DNA of 64,000 bases from Bin5 sp022821545. GTDB taxonomy: Bacteria; Chloroflexota; Anaerolineae; Caldilineales; Caldilineaceae. How positions within the stretch are numbered: position 1 is the stretch's first letter; each line of letters opens with the position of its first letter. Of the stretch, positions 17,342-26,403 are shown one piece after another. Where the stretch lies: contig CAXXLO010000002.1 of assembly GCA_963664085.2 (NCBI GenBank), positions 4,588,001-4,652,000 of the forward strand, in the 5' to 3' direction. The translations under genes were made by a program, and so were the position numbers. Under the pieces are notes generated by a model. The model had not been told where the DNA came from. It saw only the letters and a program-made list of their open reading frames with translations, and did no database searches.

Positions 17342-18916
17342 ATGCTTTCAATGAAGAAAGACTGGCTGCGCTGGCGTGCGCTGGCTACGCCTGGCAAAGT
17401 CGCCGTTGTTTTTGAAGGGCGATCGGTCAGCTACGCTGAATTGGACCGGTTGGCCGGTGGACAAGCCGCTGGACTCGCGGCGCATGGTTTGCGGCCTGGC
17501 GACAGGGTGGCGACGCGGATGGAAAACAGCGTAGAGGCCATCGCTCTCGTTCACGCTGTGGCCCGAATTGGGGCCGTACTCGTGCCGCTGAACACGCGGT
17601 TGACAGCCCAGGAGATTGCGAGGCAGCTCAGCCTGGTCGAACCGGCGCTGCTGGTGATCGACGACGAAAGTGCTGGCGCGGGTAACGGTGACCCGAAGCA
17701 TAGGCCGACCCCGACACCGGATATCCAGGCACGCCCGGTAGAGCCGCTGCAGACCGTTTCCTTGACCAGGCTGGTCGGGGACGGGTCTGTGACTGGGAGG
17801 GAGGAGGAAAGGAACTGGCAGGAGCCACGCCAGGCTGAAAGAGATCAGGTCCAGTCAATTGTCTTCACGTCCGGCTCGACGGGGACTCCCAAAGGAGTGC
17901 AGCTCAGTCTTGCCAACCATTTTTGGAGCGCCACCGCCTCTGCCTTCCGTCTGGGCGTGGACACCGAAGACAGCTGGCTCTCCTGCCTGCCGCTCTATCA
18001 TGTGAGCGGTATGGCCGTTGTATTTCGTGCCTGCCTTTACGGCACGGCGGTGGTTCTTCAACGCCGCTTCCAGCTTGAAGAGTTTCAGCGCTGCCTGCGC
18101 GAGAATAGGGTAACGCAAACTTCGCTGGTGCCTACGTTACTCCACCGACTGCTGCACAGTTCCCCCGCCACGGAATGGCCGCAGAGTCTGCGCACAGTTC
18201 TGATTGGCGGCGCGGCAGCCGCGCCTGAACTTTTGCGTGACGCCCTTGAAGAGGGTGTACCCGTCACGCCTACGTATGGTTTGACGGAGACCGCTACACA
18301 GACGGCGACGGCTTTGCCGGCTGATGTGCGAAGAAAGCCGGGAACTGTAGGGCGGCCCCTGCTCTTTACGGAGCTGCGCATTGCAGATTCCGCTGGGCAT
18401 CCTCTTCCTCCTGGGGAGATAGGTGAGATTCTTGTGCGCGGCCCGCAAGTGACGACGGCTTACTACCGCAACCCCGCCGCGACCGCGGCAGCTCTGCGGG
18501 AGGGCTGGTTGCGCACCGGCGACATGGGCCGCCTTGACAGCGACGGCGATCTGTTTGTCCTGCAGCGGCGGGCAGACCTGATTGTCAGCGGCGGGGAGAA
18601 CATCTACCCGGTCGAAGTGGAAGCGGCGATGAGGGAACATCCTGCCGTGGCAGACGTCTGCGTGGTGGGGCTGCCGGACGCCGAATGGGGACAGCGTTGC
18701 GCCGCGGCTGTGCAGCTTCATGCAGGGGCAACCGTGACCCGCGACGCGCTCCTGGCCTTCAGCCGGGAGCGTCTGGCCGGCTATAAGCAGCCTTCAGCCA
18801 AACATGTCCGCTTCGTTGACTCCCTGCCAGAGACGGCTTCGGGCAAAATCGCACGGCAGGCGGTCAGAACAATGTTTGATGATGTCATCGCAACACGAAA
18901 GGAATGCCAGCCATGA
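17342..18916 (+). CDS. menE: o-succinylbenzoate-CoA ligase
   Basis: Acyl-adenylating enzyme that activates o-succinylbenzoate to its CoA ester. 524 aa. The AMP-binding P-loop VFTSGSTGTPKGVQLS, the A5 motif TYGLTETATQ, the A8 region LRTGDMGRLDSDG and the C-terminal catalytic lysine in LPETASGKIARQAV are present. MenE identity rests on the gene order; the sequence alone would fit other acyl-CoA ligases. It is 54 bp behind menB. An insert of about 50 residues around positions 120-165, Pro/Arg/Glu-rich, precedes the P-loop. Confidence 0.88.
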   Translation: MLSMKKDWLRWRALATPGKVAVVFEGRSVSYAELDRLAGGQAAGLAAHGLRPGDRVATRMENSVEAIALVHAVARIGAVLVPLNTRLTAQEIARQLSLVEPALLVIDDESAGAGNGDPKHRPTPTPDIQARPVEPLQTVSLTRLVGDGSVTGREEERNWQEPRQAERDQVQSIVFTSGSTGTPKGVQLSLANHFWSATASAFRLGVDTEDSWLSCLPLYHVSGMAVVFRACLYGTAVVLQRRFQLEEFQRCLRENRVTQTSLVPTLLHRLLHSSPATEWPQSLRTVLIGGAAAAPELLRDALEEGVPVTPTYGLTETATQTATALPADVRRKPGTVGRPLLFTELRIADSAGHPLPPGEIGEILVRGPQVTTAYYRNPAATAAALREGWLRTGDMGRLDSDGDLFVLQRRADLIVSGGENIYPVEVEAAMREHPAVADVCVVGLPDAEWGQRCAAAVQLHAGATVTRDALLAFSRERLAGYKQPSAKHVRFVDSLPETASGKIARQAVRTMFDDVIATRKECQP

Positions 18917-19800
18917 TCACTCAGCAACAGATCGAATTTTTCAACGAAAACGGATACCTGCGATACGGCCGCGTATTGGACATGGCCGAAGTCGAGGCGT
19001 TGCGTACGGGCCTGGACAATGTCATCGCTATCGAAGAGGCCGGCGGCGATGAATCGGAAATAGAGTTCAAGTATGGGCACCGTAGGGGTGCATCGATGGG
19101 GGGTGACGCGGAAGAGCATCAGCCGCGCCATATCGTTCAATACGTGAATATGTTCAAGAGGGAGCCTATATATGAGCGCCTGCTCCACCACCCCGTGATC
19201 TCGGGCGCGGCCTGCGCCCTGTTGAACACGCCGCGCGTGCGGCTCTGGCACGATCAGATCATCTCCAAGCCGCCGGAGGAGAACCGTCACTTTCACTTTC
19301 ATCAGGACTTCTATCTGTGGCCGCTGAGAGAACCGCGCATCGTAACTTGCTGGCTTGCTCTTGACGATGCGACCCCCGACAACGGCTGCATGCACGTGGT
19401 GCCCGGAAGTCACAGGGACCCCCGTTTCGGCCTGGAGTCGTACGCGGCCGAGCTGGCCGCGCGGGCGGAGGCCGAGGCGAAAGGGCGCGAAATTGAGGAG
19501 ACCGACCGGCAAAAGATGGCCCACCAACCGGCCGACTTTGGAAAGCCGGTCGCTTTGAAGGCCGGTGAGTGTATGTTCCACCACTGTCTGAACTTTCATG
19601 CTACACCGGCCAACGTGACCGACCGGCAGCGCCGCGCCCATGTCATGATCTTTATGGCCGAGGGCGTCAGCACAAAGCTGGACCAATCGCCCAACCACGT
19701 GCTTATTCCCGGCTTCACTGTGGGGGACGGCGAGGAACTGGTGGGGGAAGGATTTCCACTATCGAATCCGGAGAGCGGCAGGTGGAAGGTTACGGCGTAG
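18913..19800 (+). CDS. Phytanoyl-CoA dioxygenase family protein within the men operon
   Basis: Non-haem iron, 2-oxoglutarate-dependent oxygenase, 295 aa, with the canonical iron triad: HFHQDFYLWP gives HxD, and the distal His is in CMFHHCLNFHATPANVT. NGCMHVVPGSHRDPRFG is the typical PhyH strand. ATG 18913 overlaps the menE stop (ATGA) and has AAAGGA about 9 nt upstream; ATG 18904 has no spacing for it. Menaquinone synthesis has no known step for such an enzyme, so it may hydroxylate another metabolite or the quinone pathway product; this is open. An Ala/Glu-rich helix at about residues 178-205 is an unusual insertion. Confidence 0.87.
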   Translation: MITQQQIEFFNENGYLRYGRVLDMAEVEALRTGLDNVIAIEEAGGDESEIEFKYGHRRGASMGGDAEEHQPRHIVQYVNMFKREPIYERLLHHPVISGAACALLNTPRVRLWHDQIISKPPEENRHFHFHQDFYLWPLREPRIVTCWLALDDATPDNGCMHVVPGSHRDPRFGLESYAAELAARAEAEAKGREIEETDRQKMAHQPADFGKPVALKAGECMFHHCLNFHATPANVTDRQRRAHVMIFMAEGVSTKLDQSPNHVLIPGFTVGDGEELVGEGFPLSNPESGRWKVTA

Positions 19801-19844
19801 CGGGGCCTTGCGAAACGGCCCCGGTAGTGGTCCATAGCCGCAGG

Positions 19845-20714
19845 ATGGTTCTTTGCGGACACACGGCCGTCTCTGTGAATCCGCCCGCGACCTTCCCCTA
19901 TCACCTGCACAGCTGGGGCAGGGAAGGGAATCCGCCCGTACTCCTCTTGCACGGTTTCACCGGACACGGCGGGAGCTGGGCCGGGGCGGGGCATACATTT
20001 GCGGCGGCTGGATTTCATGTCCTGGCGCCGGACCTGCTTGGACATGGAAGCTCGCCGCATCCCAGCGAGTCGACGCGCTACGGGATGGCCCGCGCCGCCG
20101 CCGATCTGAATTCACTGCTGGATGTACTGTCCTTGGAGGCCGTTCATCTCGCGGGCTATTCGATGGGTGGCCGGCTTGCGCTGTATTTCGCCCTCAGCTA
20201 CTCGGAACGAGTTCGAACGTTGTGCCTGGTGAGCGCGTCACCGGGTATCGCGCCCGCTGTTGAGCGGGCAGAACGCCGCGAAAGTGACAATGCGCTGGCC
20301 GACCGGATAGAACGGGATGGGACTGCCGCCTTCGTAGACTATTGGGAGTCTCTGCCGATGTGGGAGAGCCAGCAGAGGGGTCTCTCCGTGAAGCAGCGCC
20401 GGCAGTTGCGTGCGCAACGGCTGCGAAACCGACCGGACGGACTGGCGAACAGCCTGCGGGGGATGGGTTCGGGCGCGCAACCGGCTCTACTTGATGAACT
20501 GCCTTCCCTGGATGTGCCCACGCTCCTCATTGCTGGCGTCGAGGACAAGAAGTTCGTCGCCGTCAACCGGCAGATGGCGCAGAGTATTCCCGACGTGCAA
20601 GAGGTAATCTTCCCCGGGGCCGGTCATGCAGTGCAACTGGAAAGACCGCGGGAATTTGCGCGCGCCGTGCTCGGATTCTGGCAGACAAGAGGGGATCCAC
20701 GCACGACAGCGTAG
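19845..20714 (+). CDS. menH: 2-succinyl-6-hydroxy-2,4-cyclohexadiene-1-carboxylate synthase-like alpha/beta hydrolase
   Basis: Alpha/beta-hydrolase of 289 aa predicted to eliminate pyruvate from SEPHCHC to give SHCHC. LLLHGFTGHGGSW forms the oxyanion region, GYSMGGRLAL holds the nucleophilic serine, VPTLLIAGVEDKKF the acid strand and GAGHAVQLERP the histidine. HGFTG and GYSMGGR are typical of MenH. The start is uncertain: ATG 19845 has only a weak GCAGG, and GTG 19827 is an alternative. It is the last gene of the menF-D-B-E-PhyH-H string; menC, menA and the methyltransferase are not in this window. Confidence 0.85.
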   Translation: MVLCGHTAVSVNPPATFPYHLHSWGREGNPPVLLLHGFTGHGGSWAGAGHTFAAAGFHVLAPDLLGHGSSPHPSESTRYGMARAAADLNSLLDVLSLEAVHLAGYSMGGRLALYFALSYSERVRTLCLVSASPGIAPAVERAERRESDNALADRIERDGTAAFVDYWESLPMWESQQRGLSVKQRRQLRAQRLRNRPDGLANSLRGMGSGAQPALLDELPSLDVPTLLIAGVEDKKFVAVNRQMAQSIPDVQEVIFPGAGHAVQLERPREFARAVLGFWQTRGDPRTTA

Positions 20715-20762
20715 TTGACATATTCGTACCGCGGGCGCACACCCATTTCCGGAGTGATCATA

Positions 20763-20792
20763 TTGAGGATTTGCGCTGGGCGAGGCTATAGT
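20763..20792 (+). promoter_or_regulatory. Candidate promoter for the flippase-like gene
   Basis: TTGAGG (20763-20768), an 18-bp spacer and TATAGT (20787-20792), about 60 bp upstream of the next start codon. Confidence 0.4.
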
Positions 20793-20855
20793 TGCCGCAC
20801 ACAGTGGGCAGAAACGCAAACGTACAGATGTCTGGCTCACTCAGACGGATAAGAT

Positions 20856-21851
20856 ATGGACCGAAAACGGCTGAGCGTTCAGTTCTTGTGGTCGGTGTTG
20901 CTGGCTCTGATTGTGTATATAGGACTGATCATATATGGAGACTGGCGACAGCTGTCCGCGTTGCTGGCCGATTTTCCGTGGAGATGGCTGCCGCCGACGC
21001 TGGGTTTGACGCTCGTGAACTTCGGCGTCCGTTTGCTGAAATGGCACTGGTATCTGCGGCTAATCAAGACGCCGATCAGTTTCGGCCAGAGCGCCCGCAT
21101 CTACGGCATCAGCTTCCTGATGATGATGACGCCGGGCAAGGTCGGGGAATTCGTGCGGGCCTTCATGGTCCGCAATGTCAGCGGCGCCCCCTTCTCTGTA
21201 GTTGCCCCGGTTGTGCTGGTGGAGAGGATGACCGATGGGCTGGCCATGATTCTGCTGGCCGGGCTTGGGCTGCTGGCAATCGACCAAGGGTCGATGCGGT
21301 TGGCGGCGCTGGCGGCGCTGCTGGTCATAGCGGGGATCATCGTCGCGATACAGATAAGACCGCTGGCCATGTGGTGCCTGGCTCTTGGTCACCGATTGCC
21401 GCTGATCAACCGTTTTGCGGATAAGCTGGCCGCGTTCTACGAGAGCAGCTACTTTCTTCTGCAACCAAAGTATCTGTTCACCTCAGTTCTTATCGGTCTG
21501 GTCAGTTGGGCGAGCCAGGGAATTGGCTTCTATCTTGTCTTGCTGGGCTTTGGCGTGGATGCAGGCATTGATACCATGTTGACTTCCGTCTCTGCCTTCA
21601 ATATGAGCACAGTCGTGGGCGCGGTGGTGGCGACTCCCGGCGGCCTGGGCGGAGTGGAGAGCTCACTTGCGGCGCTCAGCATGCAGCTACTGGATATGTC
21701 CCGGCCGGCGGCCGCGGCTGCGGCGCTCGTGATCCGCTTTGCCACGCTGTGGTTCGGTGTAGCCATCGGCCTAATCTGTTTGGCCCTGTGGCCCCACTTG
21801 CTGACGACGCAAAAGGGATCAGTGGTCGAAGGGCAGGAGGCGCAGCCATGA
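20856..21851 (+). CDS. Flippase-like membrane protein (lysylphosphatidylglycerol synthase TM / UPF0104 family)
   Basis: 331-residue integral membrane protein with about eight hydrophobic segments. The family pattern is seen in LGLTLVNFGVRLLKWHWYL, YGISFLMMMTPGKVGEFVRA, VLVERMTDGLAMILL and VVATPGGLGGVESSLAAL. Members are the membrane part of MprF or stand-alone proteins proposed to move lipids across the membrane; no synthase domain is fused here, so this one cannot itself make aminoacyl-lipids. The PHP gene follows 51 bp later on the same strand. Confidence 0.8.
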   Translation: MDRKRLSVQFLWSVLLALIVYIGLIIYGDWRQLSALLADFPWRWLPPTLGLTLVNFGVRLLKWHWYLRLIKTPISFGQSARIYGISFLMMMTPGKVGEFVRAFMVRNVSGAPFSVVAPVVLVERMTDGLAMILLAGLGLLAIDQGSMRLAALAALLVIAGIIVAIQIRPLAMWCLALGHRLPLINRFADKLAAFYESSYFLLQPKYLFTSVLIGLVSWASQGIGFYLVLLGFGVDAGIDTMLTSVSAFNMSTVVGAVVATPGGLGGVESSLAALSMQLLDMSRPAAAAAALVIRFATLWFGVAIGLICLALWPHLLTTQKGSVVEGQEAQP

Positions 21852-21902
21852 CATCCGGCCGGGCCGCATCCTTCCACCGCAAAGTCAGGACGGAAAGAGA
21901 CC

Positions 21903-22598
21903 ATGTGGAAAGTCGATCTTCATTCTCACACGATTTTCAGTAAGGATTGCCTCACACGGACCGAGGACACGATAGCCCGCGCGCGCCGCATCGGCCTGGA
22001 TAAGCTGGCGATTACGGAACACGACAATCTGGCCGGCGCCTTGAGAGCAAAGGAGCTTGCCCCTGATCTGATCATTGTGGGTGAGGAGATAATGACGACT
22101 CACGGTGAACTGATCGCCTACTTTGTCAAGGAGGAGGTGCCGCGCGGCCTGTCGCCGCAGGAGACGATTCGCCGGTTGCGCGAACAGGGCGCCGTAATTG
22201 CCATTCCGCATCCGCTGGACTCGTTGCGGAATTCGGCAATGGGGTTGTCCTGTGCATTGGAGGTGATCGACCTGGTGGACGCCCTGGAGGTACGAAACGC
22301 CCGTTGCGTTCGGCCGCAGGACAACCTCGCGGCCATGTCGCTGGCGCAGGAGCGCGGGCTCTTGACCACGGCGGGCAGCGACGCACATATTCCGTTCGAA
22401 CTGGGGCGCTGCTACACGGAGATGCCGGAGTTTGAAGACGATGCGGAGTCGTTTATCGACGCGTTGCAGTATGCCAAGCCAATGGGGAAGGAGTCCCCCT
22501 TCTGGCCGCATCTGATGAGTACCTGGGCAAAGTGGCGTAAACGAATCCGGCCGGTGCCGTACGGCGGTGTGCTCCACTCTTACGGCAGGAGTAAGTAG
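21903..22598 (+). CDS. PHP-domain phosphoesterase
   Basis: Metal-dependent phosphoesterase of the polymerase-and-histidinol-phosphatase family, 231 aa. The metal ligands are seen in WKVDLHSHTIFSKD, ITEHDNLAGA, VGEEIMTTHGELIAYF, AIPHPLDSLR and AGSDAHIPFELGR. This is the short form related to YciV/TrpH, which cleaves 5' nucleotides from nucleotides or oligonucleotides; the exact substrate is unknown. The last ~30 residues are basic and Trp-rich. Confidence 0.85.
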   Translation: MWKVDLHSHTIFSKDCLTRTEDTIARARRIGLDKLAITEHDNLAGALRAKELAPDLIIVGEEIMTTHGELIAYFVKEEVPRGLSPQETIRRLREQGAVIAIPHPLDSLRNSAMGLSCALEVIDLVDALEVRNARCVRPQDNLAAMSLAQERGLLTTAGSDAHIPFELGRCYTEMPEFEDDAESFIDALQYAKPMGKESPFWPHLMSTWAKWRKRIRPVPYGGVLHSYGRSK

Positions 22599-22668
22599 CG
22601 GTCGCCAAGCGGCAGCTTACCCTGATCCGGGGGATTGCAAGCCAGGTTCCCGGCGATACTCGCTCCCC

Positions 22669-24033
22669 CTATGCCGCGCTTGACTCCTCTTTTTCGTCTC
22701 TTGGAGCGTGGAGGAAGGCCTCGACCTCTGTGAAGACCTCTGGCGGGAGCAGATCTCTGAAGAAATACCAGTTGAAGACGGAAAGCCTGTCATCCTGAAA
22801 AGAGGCTCGCAGAAGTTCAACGGCATGGCGAAGGTTGCGGTGCAGATGATCTCTGTTGCCGCTGATACCCCATCCTAACGCTGCCAACCCCAAAATGAGC
22901 GGGTCCCGCCGCGTTTCCTGTTGCCCGAGGAGATTCAGGGCCACATGCAGCCCTTGACGAACCTCGTCGGATTGAATGCCGCTCCCCTGGCCTTCGCCGT
23001 CGTCCGAATTGTCAGTCTCCGGCGCCGTCGCGCCTTCGCTATCGGACAGAGGGGGCGCTTGAACGGCGCCCAGGTAATAGTGGGCCAGGATCCAGTCGCC
23101 GACTGATGAGAGAGTAACTTCCTCAAGGAGGACCTGGGCCACACGCCGCCATTCAATCGCCGCGCCCTGCCGATCGCCGCTATAGTAGCCGGACAGTCCC
23201 CGCCAGAATCCCTGAGAGACGGGAGAGTTCTCGCGATTGAGCGCTCGCTGAGCCAGGCGGGCCTGACCATTCAGAACGAGCGGGCGATAGAGCAGATGCC
23301 AGCGGTCGCTATAGGCGTCCGACACTCTGGCAGCCATGCCGAAAGCATCGGCGGCTTCCTGCCAGCCGTGCCTCTCCAACGCCACGCAACTGCGCAAAAA
23401 GTGAATGAGCCCGAACTGGACGGATACCTGGTTCGTTTCGCTCTCGCTGTCGAGACGCTCCTTGACCTGAATCTGCACATCTACATCTTCGACGAGGGTC
23501 TCCGATAGGCCCTGAGAACGGAACAGTTTCTGCAGCAAATGTAGCAATGTATGCCGGACTTCATCTGCCTCGCTGATTTGATTGTCGTCGATCAAAATGG
23601 AGAAAAGCAACCAACGCAGGTCCACGTCAAATGGCAGGTTCGCTGATTCGGCGCGTACGATATCGGCCGCCTCTTCATGGCGGCCTTGCCACCAATAGGC
23701 GCGTGCCTGGTTCTCCCGCCATAAGGACTTGCCGTCCTCGCTCAAAACTTCAAAGACGCCTTCATCAATGGCCGCCATGTCGTCCAAACGGTTGCGCCGG
23801 GCGTAGTGGGATTGCAGGCCGAGTACACTCTTGTCCAAGATGTGTTGCAGCCGTTGTTCCCGGGCAGATAGACGCGACTCTGGCAAGGCGGCCAATCGCT
23901 CTATCAGGAAACCGAATTTGTTCAGGGCCTCGTCGTTGCCCTGCCGTGCAAGGGCAATTGCCTCAGAGTGCAAGGCCTCCCAGGAGCCCTTTAGTGCGGC
24001 AGCGCTGCCTGAACTGCGCGTGTCAGTCGTCAT
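22669..24033 (-). CDS. Alpha-helical repeat (TPR-like) protein of unknown function
   Basis: A 454-residue soluble protein made almost wholly of predicted helices, with TPR-like pairs such as REQRLQHILDKSVLGLQSHY, RAYWWQGRHEEAADIV, ALERHGWQEAADAFGMAARV and WRGLSGYYSGDRQGAAIEW. A low-complexity acidic stretch near residue 335 (ETDNSDDGEGQGSG) separates the last helices. No enzyme motif is seen. It starts 84 bp after the chelatase VWA region on the same strand, so it may be co-expressed and act as a scaffold for that AAA+/VWA complex; this is inference only. Confidence 0.6.
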   Translation of the reverse strand: MTTDTRSSGSAAALKGSWEALHSEAIALARQGNDEALNKFGFLIERLAALPESRLSAREQRLQHILDKSVLGLQSHYARRNRLDDMAAIDEGVFEVLSEDGKSLWRENQARAYWWQGRHEEAADIVRAESANLPFDVDLRWLLFSILIDDNQISEADEVRHTLLHLLQKLFRSQGLSETLVEDVDVQIQVKERLDSESETNQVSVQFGLIHFLRSCVALERHGWQEAADAFGMAARVSDAYSDRWHLLYRPLVLNGQARLAQRALNRENSPVSQGFWRGLSGYYSGDRQGAAIEWRRVAQVLLEEVTLSSVGDWILAHYYLGAVQAPPLSDSEGATAPETDNSDDGEGQGSGIQSDEVRQGLHVALNLLGQQETRRDPLILGLAALGWGISGNRDHLHRNLRHAVELLRASFQDDRLSVFNWYFFRDLLPPEVFTEVEAFLHAPRDEKEESSAA

Positions 24034-24117
24034 CTGAGATTCCCGCTATGCGTAATTGTCGAATTGGAAAAACGGTCTTGCGCCGGGCATGTTCTTTTGT
24101 CAAGAGCGGCCACGCGC

Positions 24118-26177
24118 TTATCCGCCGATCTCCCGTTTGACGGTATTGAGGAGAGTGTCGGCCCTCAGGTCGGGCAGGTTGTAACAGACGCCGCCCATCT
24201 GCTCAGCGAGAGCCTGAGCCAGCCCGCGGTCGAAAGCCATGTGCTCCATGTTGATGACGATGGTTCGGACGTCCTCACTGTCGAAGAGGGAGGCCATCTT
24301 CATCGCCTCTTCCTGGGCGGGCATGCCGGTCATACTTACATTGCCGGCGCCGTCCGTCAGCAGCATTACGAGCGGACGAAGTTCCGGATCGCGGCGCTGA
24401 GCGTTTTCCACTACCTGCCAAGTCGCAAGAAGACCGCTGCTGAGAGGGGTCTTGCCGCCCACTGGGAGGTCTTGCAGGGCCCGTTCGGCCAGTTCGACGC
24501 TATTGGTCGGCGGCAGCACCACGCGAGCCTTGTCGCGTTGGAAGACTACCAGCCCGACCTGATCCCGGCGCTGGTAGGCTTCCACCAGCAGACTGAAGAT
24601 CGCGCCTTTCGTGGCCTCCATCCGTTCGCTGGCCGCCATTGACCAGCTTGCGTCCACGACGAAGAGAATGAGGTTCCCGGTGCGGCGGACGCGGATCTTA
24701 CGCTGCAGGTCGGACATTCGCAGCTGCAGCGCCAGGTCGCTCTCGCCACTTTCGTGCCGCTCCTTCTGATGGGGGGCGGCGTTTCGCAAAGTAGCGTCGA
24801 AGGCGACGTCGTCGAACTTGTCATGGGCAGGACGCGCTTTAATGTAACGACCCCGCTTGCGGTCGGTCCGGCTGTAGGAGCGCTTGCCGGACTTTTCACG
24901 CGTCATTTTATCGAGAGGCGTATCCAGTTTTCGGGCTTCAAAAACCTCGCCGACGTCGACCGGCTTCCGGGCCCCCTTCTCGTCTCCGGGTGATGAACTC
25001 TGTTGGGGAGTTGCGTCCGGCTGCGCTACGCCGCCTTCGCCGCTCTCCGGCGAGGAGTCTAGCTCCTCTGAGTCATCACCCTCTTCACTTTTTTTTCCGT
25101 TGTCGCCGCGTCGCCGTCCGCCTCTTCCATTGCTTCTTCGTTTTCCTCGGCTTCGGCGCGGGCCTGGCGCATGTTGGCCTCGAGTTGGTCCGGCTGGAGG
25201 GCGGTATCCTGGAAGGGCTGCTTCTTCATGCGGTGAGGAAGCGCCAGTTCCGCCGACATGAGGATATCCCTGTCCGTAATCGCGTCGCGGCCCTCGAATG
25301 CGGCCTGGGCTCGGGCGGTATTGAGAATGACGAGGTCGGCCCGGTGTCCATCGACGTTGAAGCTGCTGGTGAGAGCGGCAATCGTGTAGAGATCTGTGTC
25401 GGAATAGGTAACGCGGTCGTAGGCGCGCCGGGCTTGGATTATACGTTCACCCAGACCCTTTGCTTCGTCGGCGAAGTCATCGGAGAAACGGTCTGCGTCC
25501 TGTTCGAAACGGGTCCGGCGGCGTAAGATCTCCACGCGGGCCCGGGGTTCGTCGATTCCGACTACGTCTACGGCGTGGGCAAAGCGGTCCAACAGTTGGG
25601 GGCGCAGGTCGCCTTCTTCCGGATTCATGGAGCCGACGAGTACAAAACGGGCCGGATGCTGGACGCTGATGCCCTCGCGCTCGACGACATTGACACCCAT
25701 TGCCGCGCTGTCCAGCAGCAGATCGACAACGTGGTCGTCGAGGAGGTTCACTTCGTCAACGTAGAGTATTCCACGGTTTGCGGCGGCGAGAATGCCTGGC
25801 TCGAAGTGACGCTCGCCCTGACGGATTGCCTTCTCAATATCCAGCGTGCCGACGACCCGATCTTCGGTCGCGCTGACGGGAAGATCGATAAATGGCGTGT
25901 TTCGCTGTCCGGCCTTCAGCTCTCCGTTGAGGGCGCTTCCTTCGCAGACATGGCAAAGACCGAGGGGATTGTCCAGGTTACAGGCAAAGGGGCATCCATC
26001 TACCGCTTCTATTGCCGGCAAAAGGGCAGCCAGGCCCCGGGCGGCGGTCGATTTGGCCGTGCCGCGTTCGCCCCTGATCAGCACACCGCCGATCAGCGGA
26101 TGGACTGCATTCAGGATTAGCGCTCTCTTCATGCGCTCTTGGCCGACAATCGCGGTGAATGGATAAATGACTTGCAT
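24118..26177 (-). CDS. chlD: Chelatase subunit ChlD-type AAA+/VWA protein, full product by -1 frameshift
   Basis: Predicted 686-residue fusion made when ribosomes slip -1 at the A8 run at 25096-25089. The first 363 residues are the AAA+ ATPase (GERGTAKST Walker A, GILYVDEVNLLDD Walker B). The slip joins them to an acidic linker (KKSEEGDDSEELDSSPES...), a basic stretch (KSGKRSYSRTDRKRGRYI) and a VWA domain with the MIDAS motif VVDASWSMAA, TPLSSG and LLTDGAGN. This is the layout of Mg/Co-chelatase D subunits, which with the I subunit drive metal insertion by ChlH/CobN. The VWA frame is open well upstream of its first ATG (24906), supporting fusion rather than a separate gene. Alternatively the split is a sequencing error in the homopolymer. 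Confidence 0.75.
25052..25097 (-). promoter_or_regulatory. Programmed -1 frameshift signal in chlI/chlD
   Basis: In the zero frame the codons GAA AAA AAA GTG contain the slippery heptamer A-AAA-AAA within a run of eight A (25096-25089 on the minus strand). Slipping back one base continues as AGT GAA GAG into the VWA frame. A 6-bp hairpin GAGGAG/CTCCTC (25068-25063 with 25057-25052) follows 20 nt downstream, and the zero-frame stop TAG lies in its loop. No clear Shine-Dalgarno-like stimulator was seen at the usual distance upstream. Confidence 0.7.
25059..26177 (-). CDS. chlI: Chelatase subunit ChlI-type AAA+ ATPase, unshifted product
   Basis: The zero-frame product is 372 aa, the normal size of a stand-alone ChlI/BchI/CobS-like ATPase. 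Seen are YPFTAIVGQERMKRALILNA, Walker A GERGTAKST, the CxxC-type region CPFACNLDN...LCHVC, Walker B with FEPGILAAANRGILYVDEVN, VLVGSMNPEEGDLRPQLLDR and the arginine/helical lid. It stops at TAG 25061-25059, 27 nt after the slippery A-run, after a tail KKVKRVMTQRS that looks out of frame. AAAGGAA lies about 10 nt before the ATG. Short and long products together would give the I and D subunits of a six-plus-six AAA+ complex. Confidence 0.85.
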   Translation of the reverse strand: MQVIYPFTAIVGQERMKRALILNAVHPLIGGVLIRGERGTAKSTAARGLAALLPAIEAVDGCPFACNLDNPLGLCHVCEGSALNGELKAGQRNTPFIDLPVSATEDRVVGTLDIEKAIRQGERHFEPGILAAANRGILYVDEVNLLDDHVVDLLLDSAAMGVNVVEREGISVQHPARFVLVGSMNPEEGDLRPQLLDRFAHAVDVVGIDEPRARVEILRRRTRFEQDADRFSDDFADEAKGLGERIIQARRAYDRVTYSDTDLYTIAALTSSFNVDGHRADLVILNTARAQAAFEGRDAITDRDILMSAELALPHRMKKQPFQDTALQPDQLEANMRQARAEAEENEEAMEEADGDAATTEKKVKRVMTQRS

Positions 26178-26403
26178 CGTGGTCCGTTCCTTTCAAGGTT
26201 CAGGCAGAAGTCGGGATGTCGTGGTTCGTCCGAACGGTGGACGTCGCGCTTGCAACCTGATGTGCCTATGGCGGTGCAGAGTCGAGCATGAAATATGTTG
26301 CCTGAAAAGCCGCGATTCGGCCGCAGGGCCGGTTTTGACCTGGCGGAGGAATGTCAGCTTTCAGTCAGGACTATGGCAGGACACCACACGCCGTATCCGA
26401 TTT

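Noticed and set aside
24118..24906. VWA protein as an independent gene starting at ATG 24906
   Set aside because: Its frame is open for more than 180 nt upstream with a D-subunit-type acidic linker, and the ATG falls within the basic linker, so a frameshift fusion fits better; internal initiation cannot be excluded.
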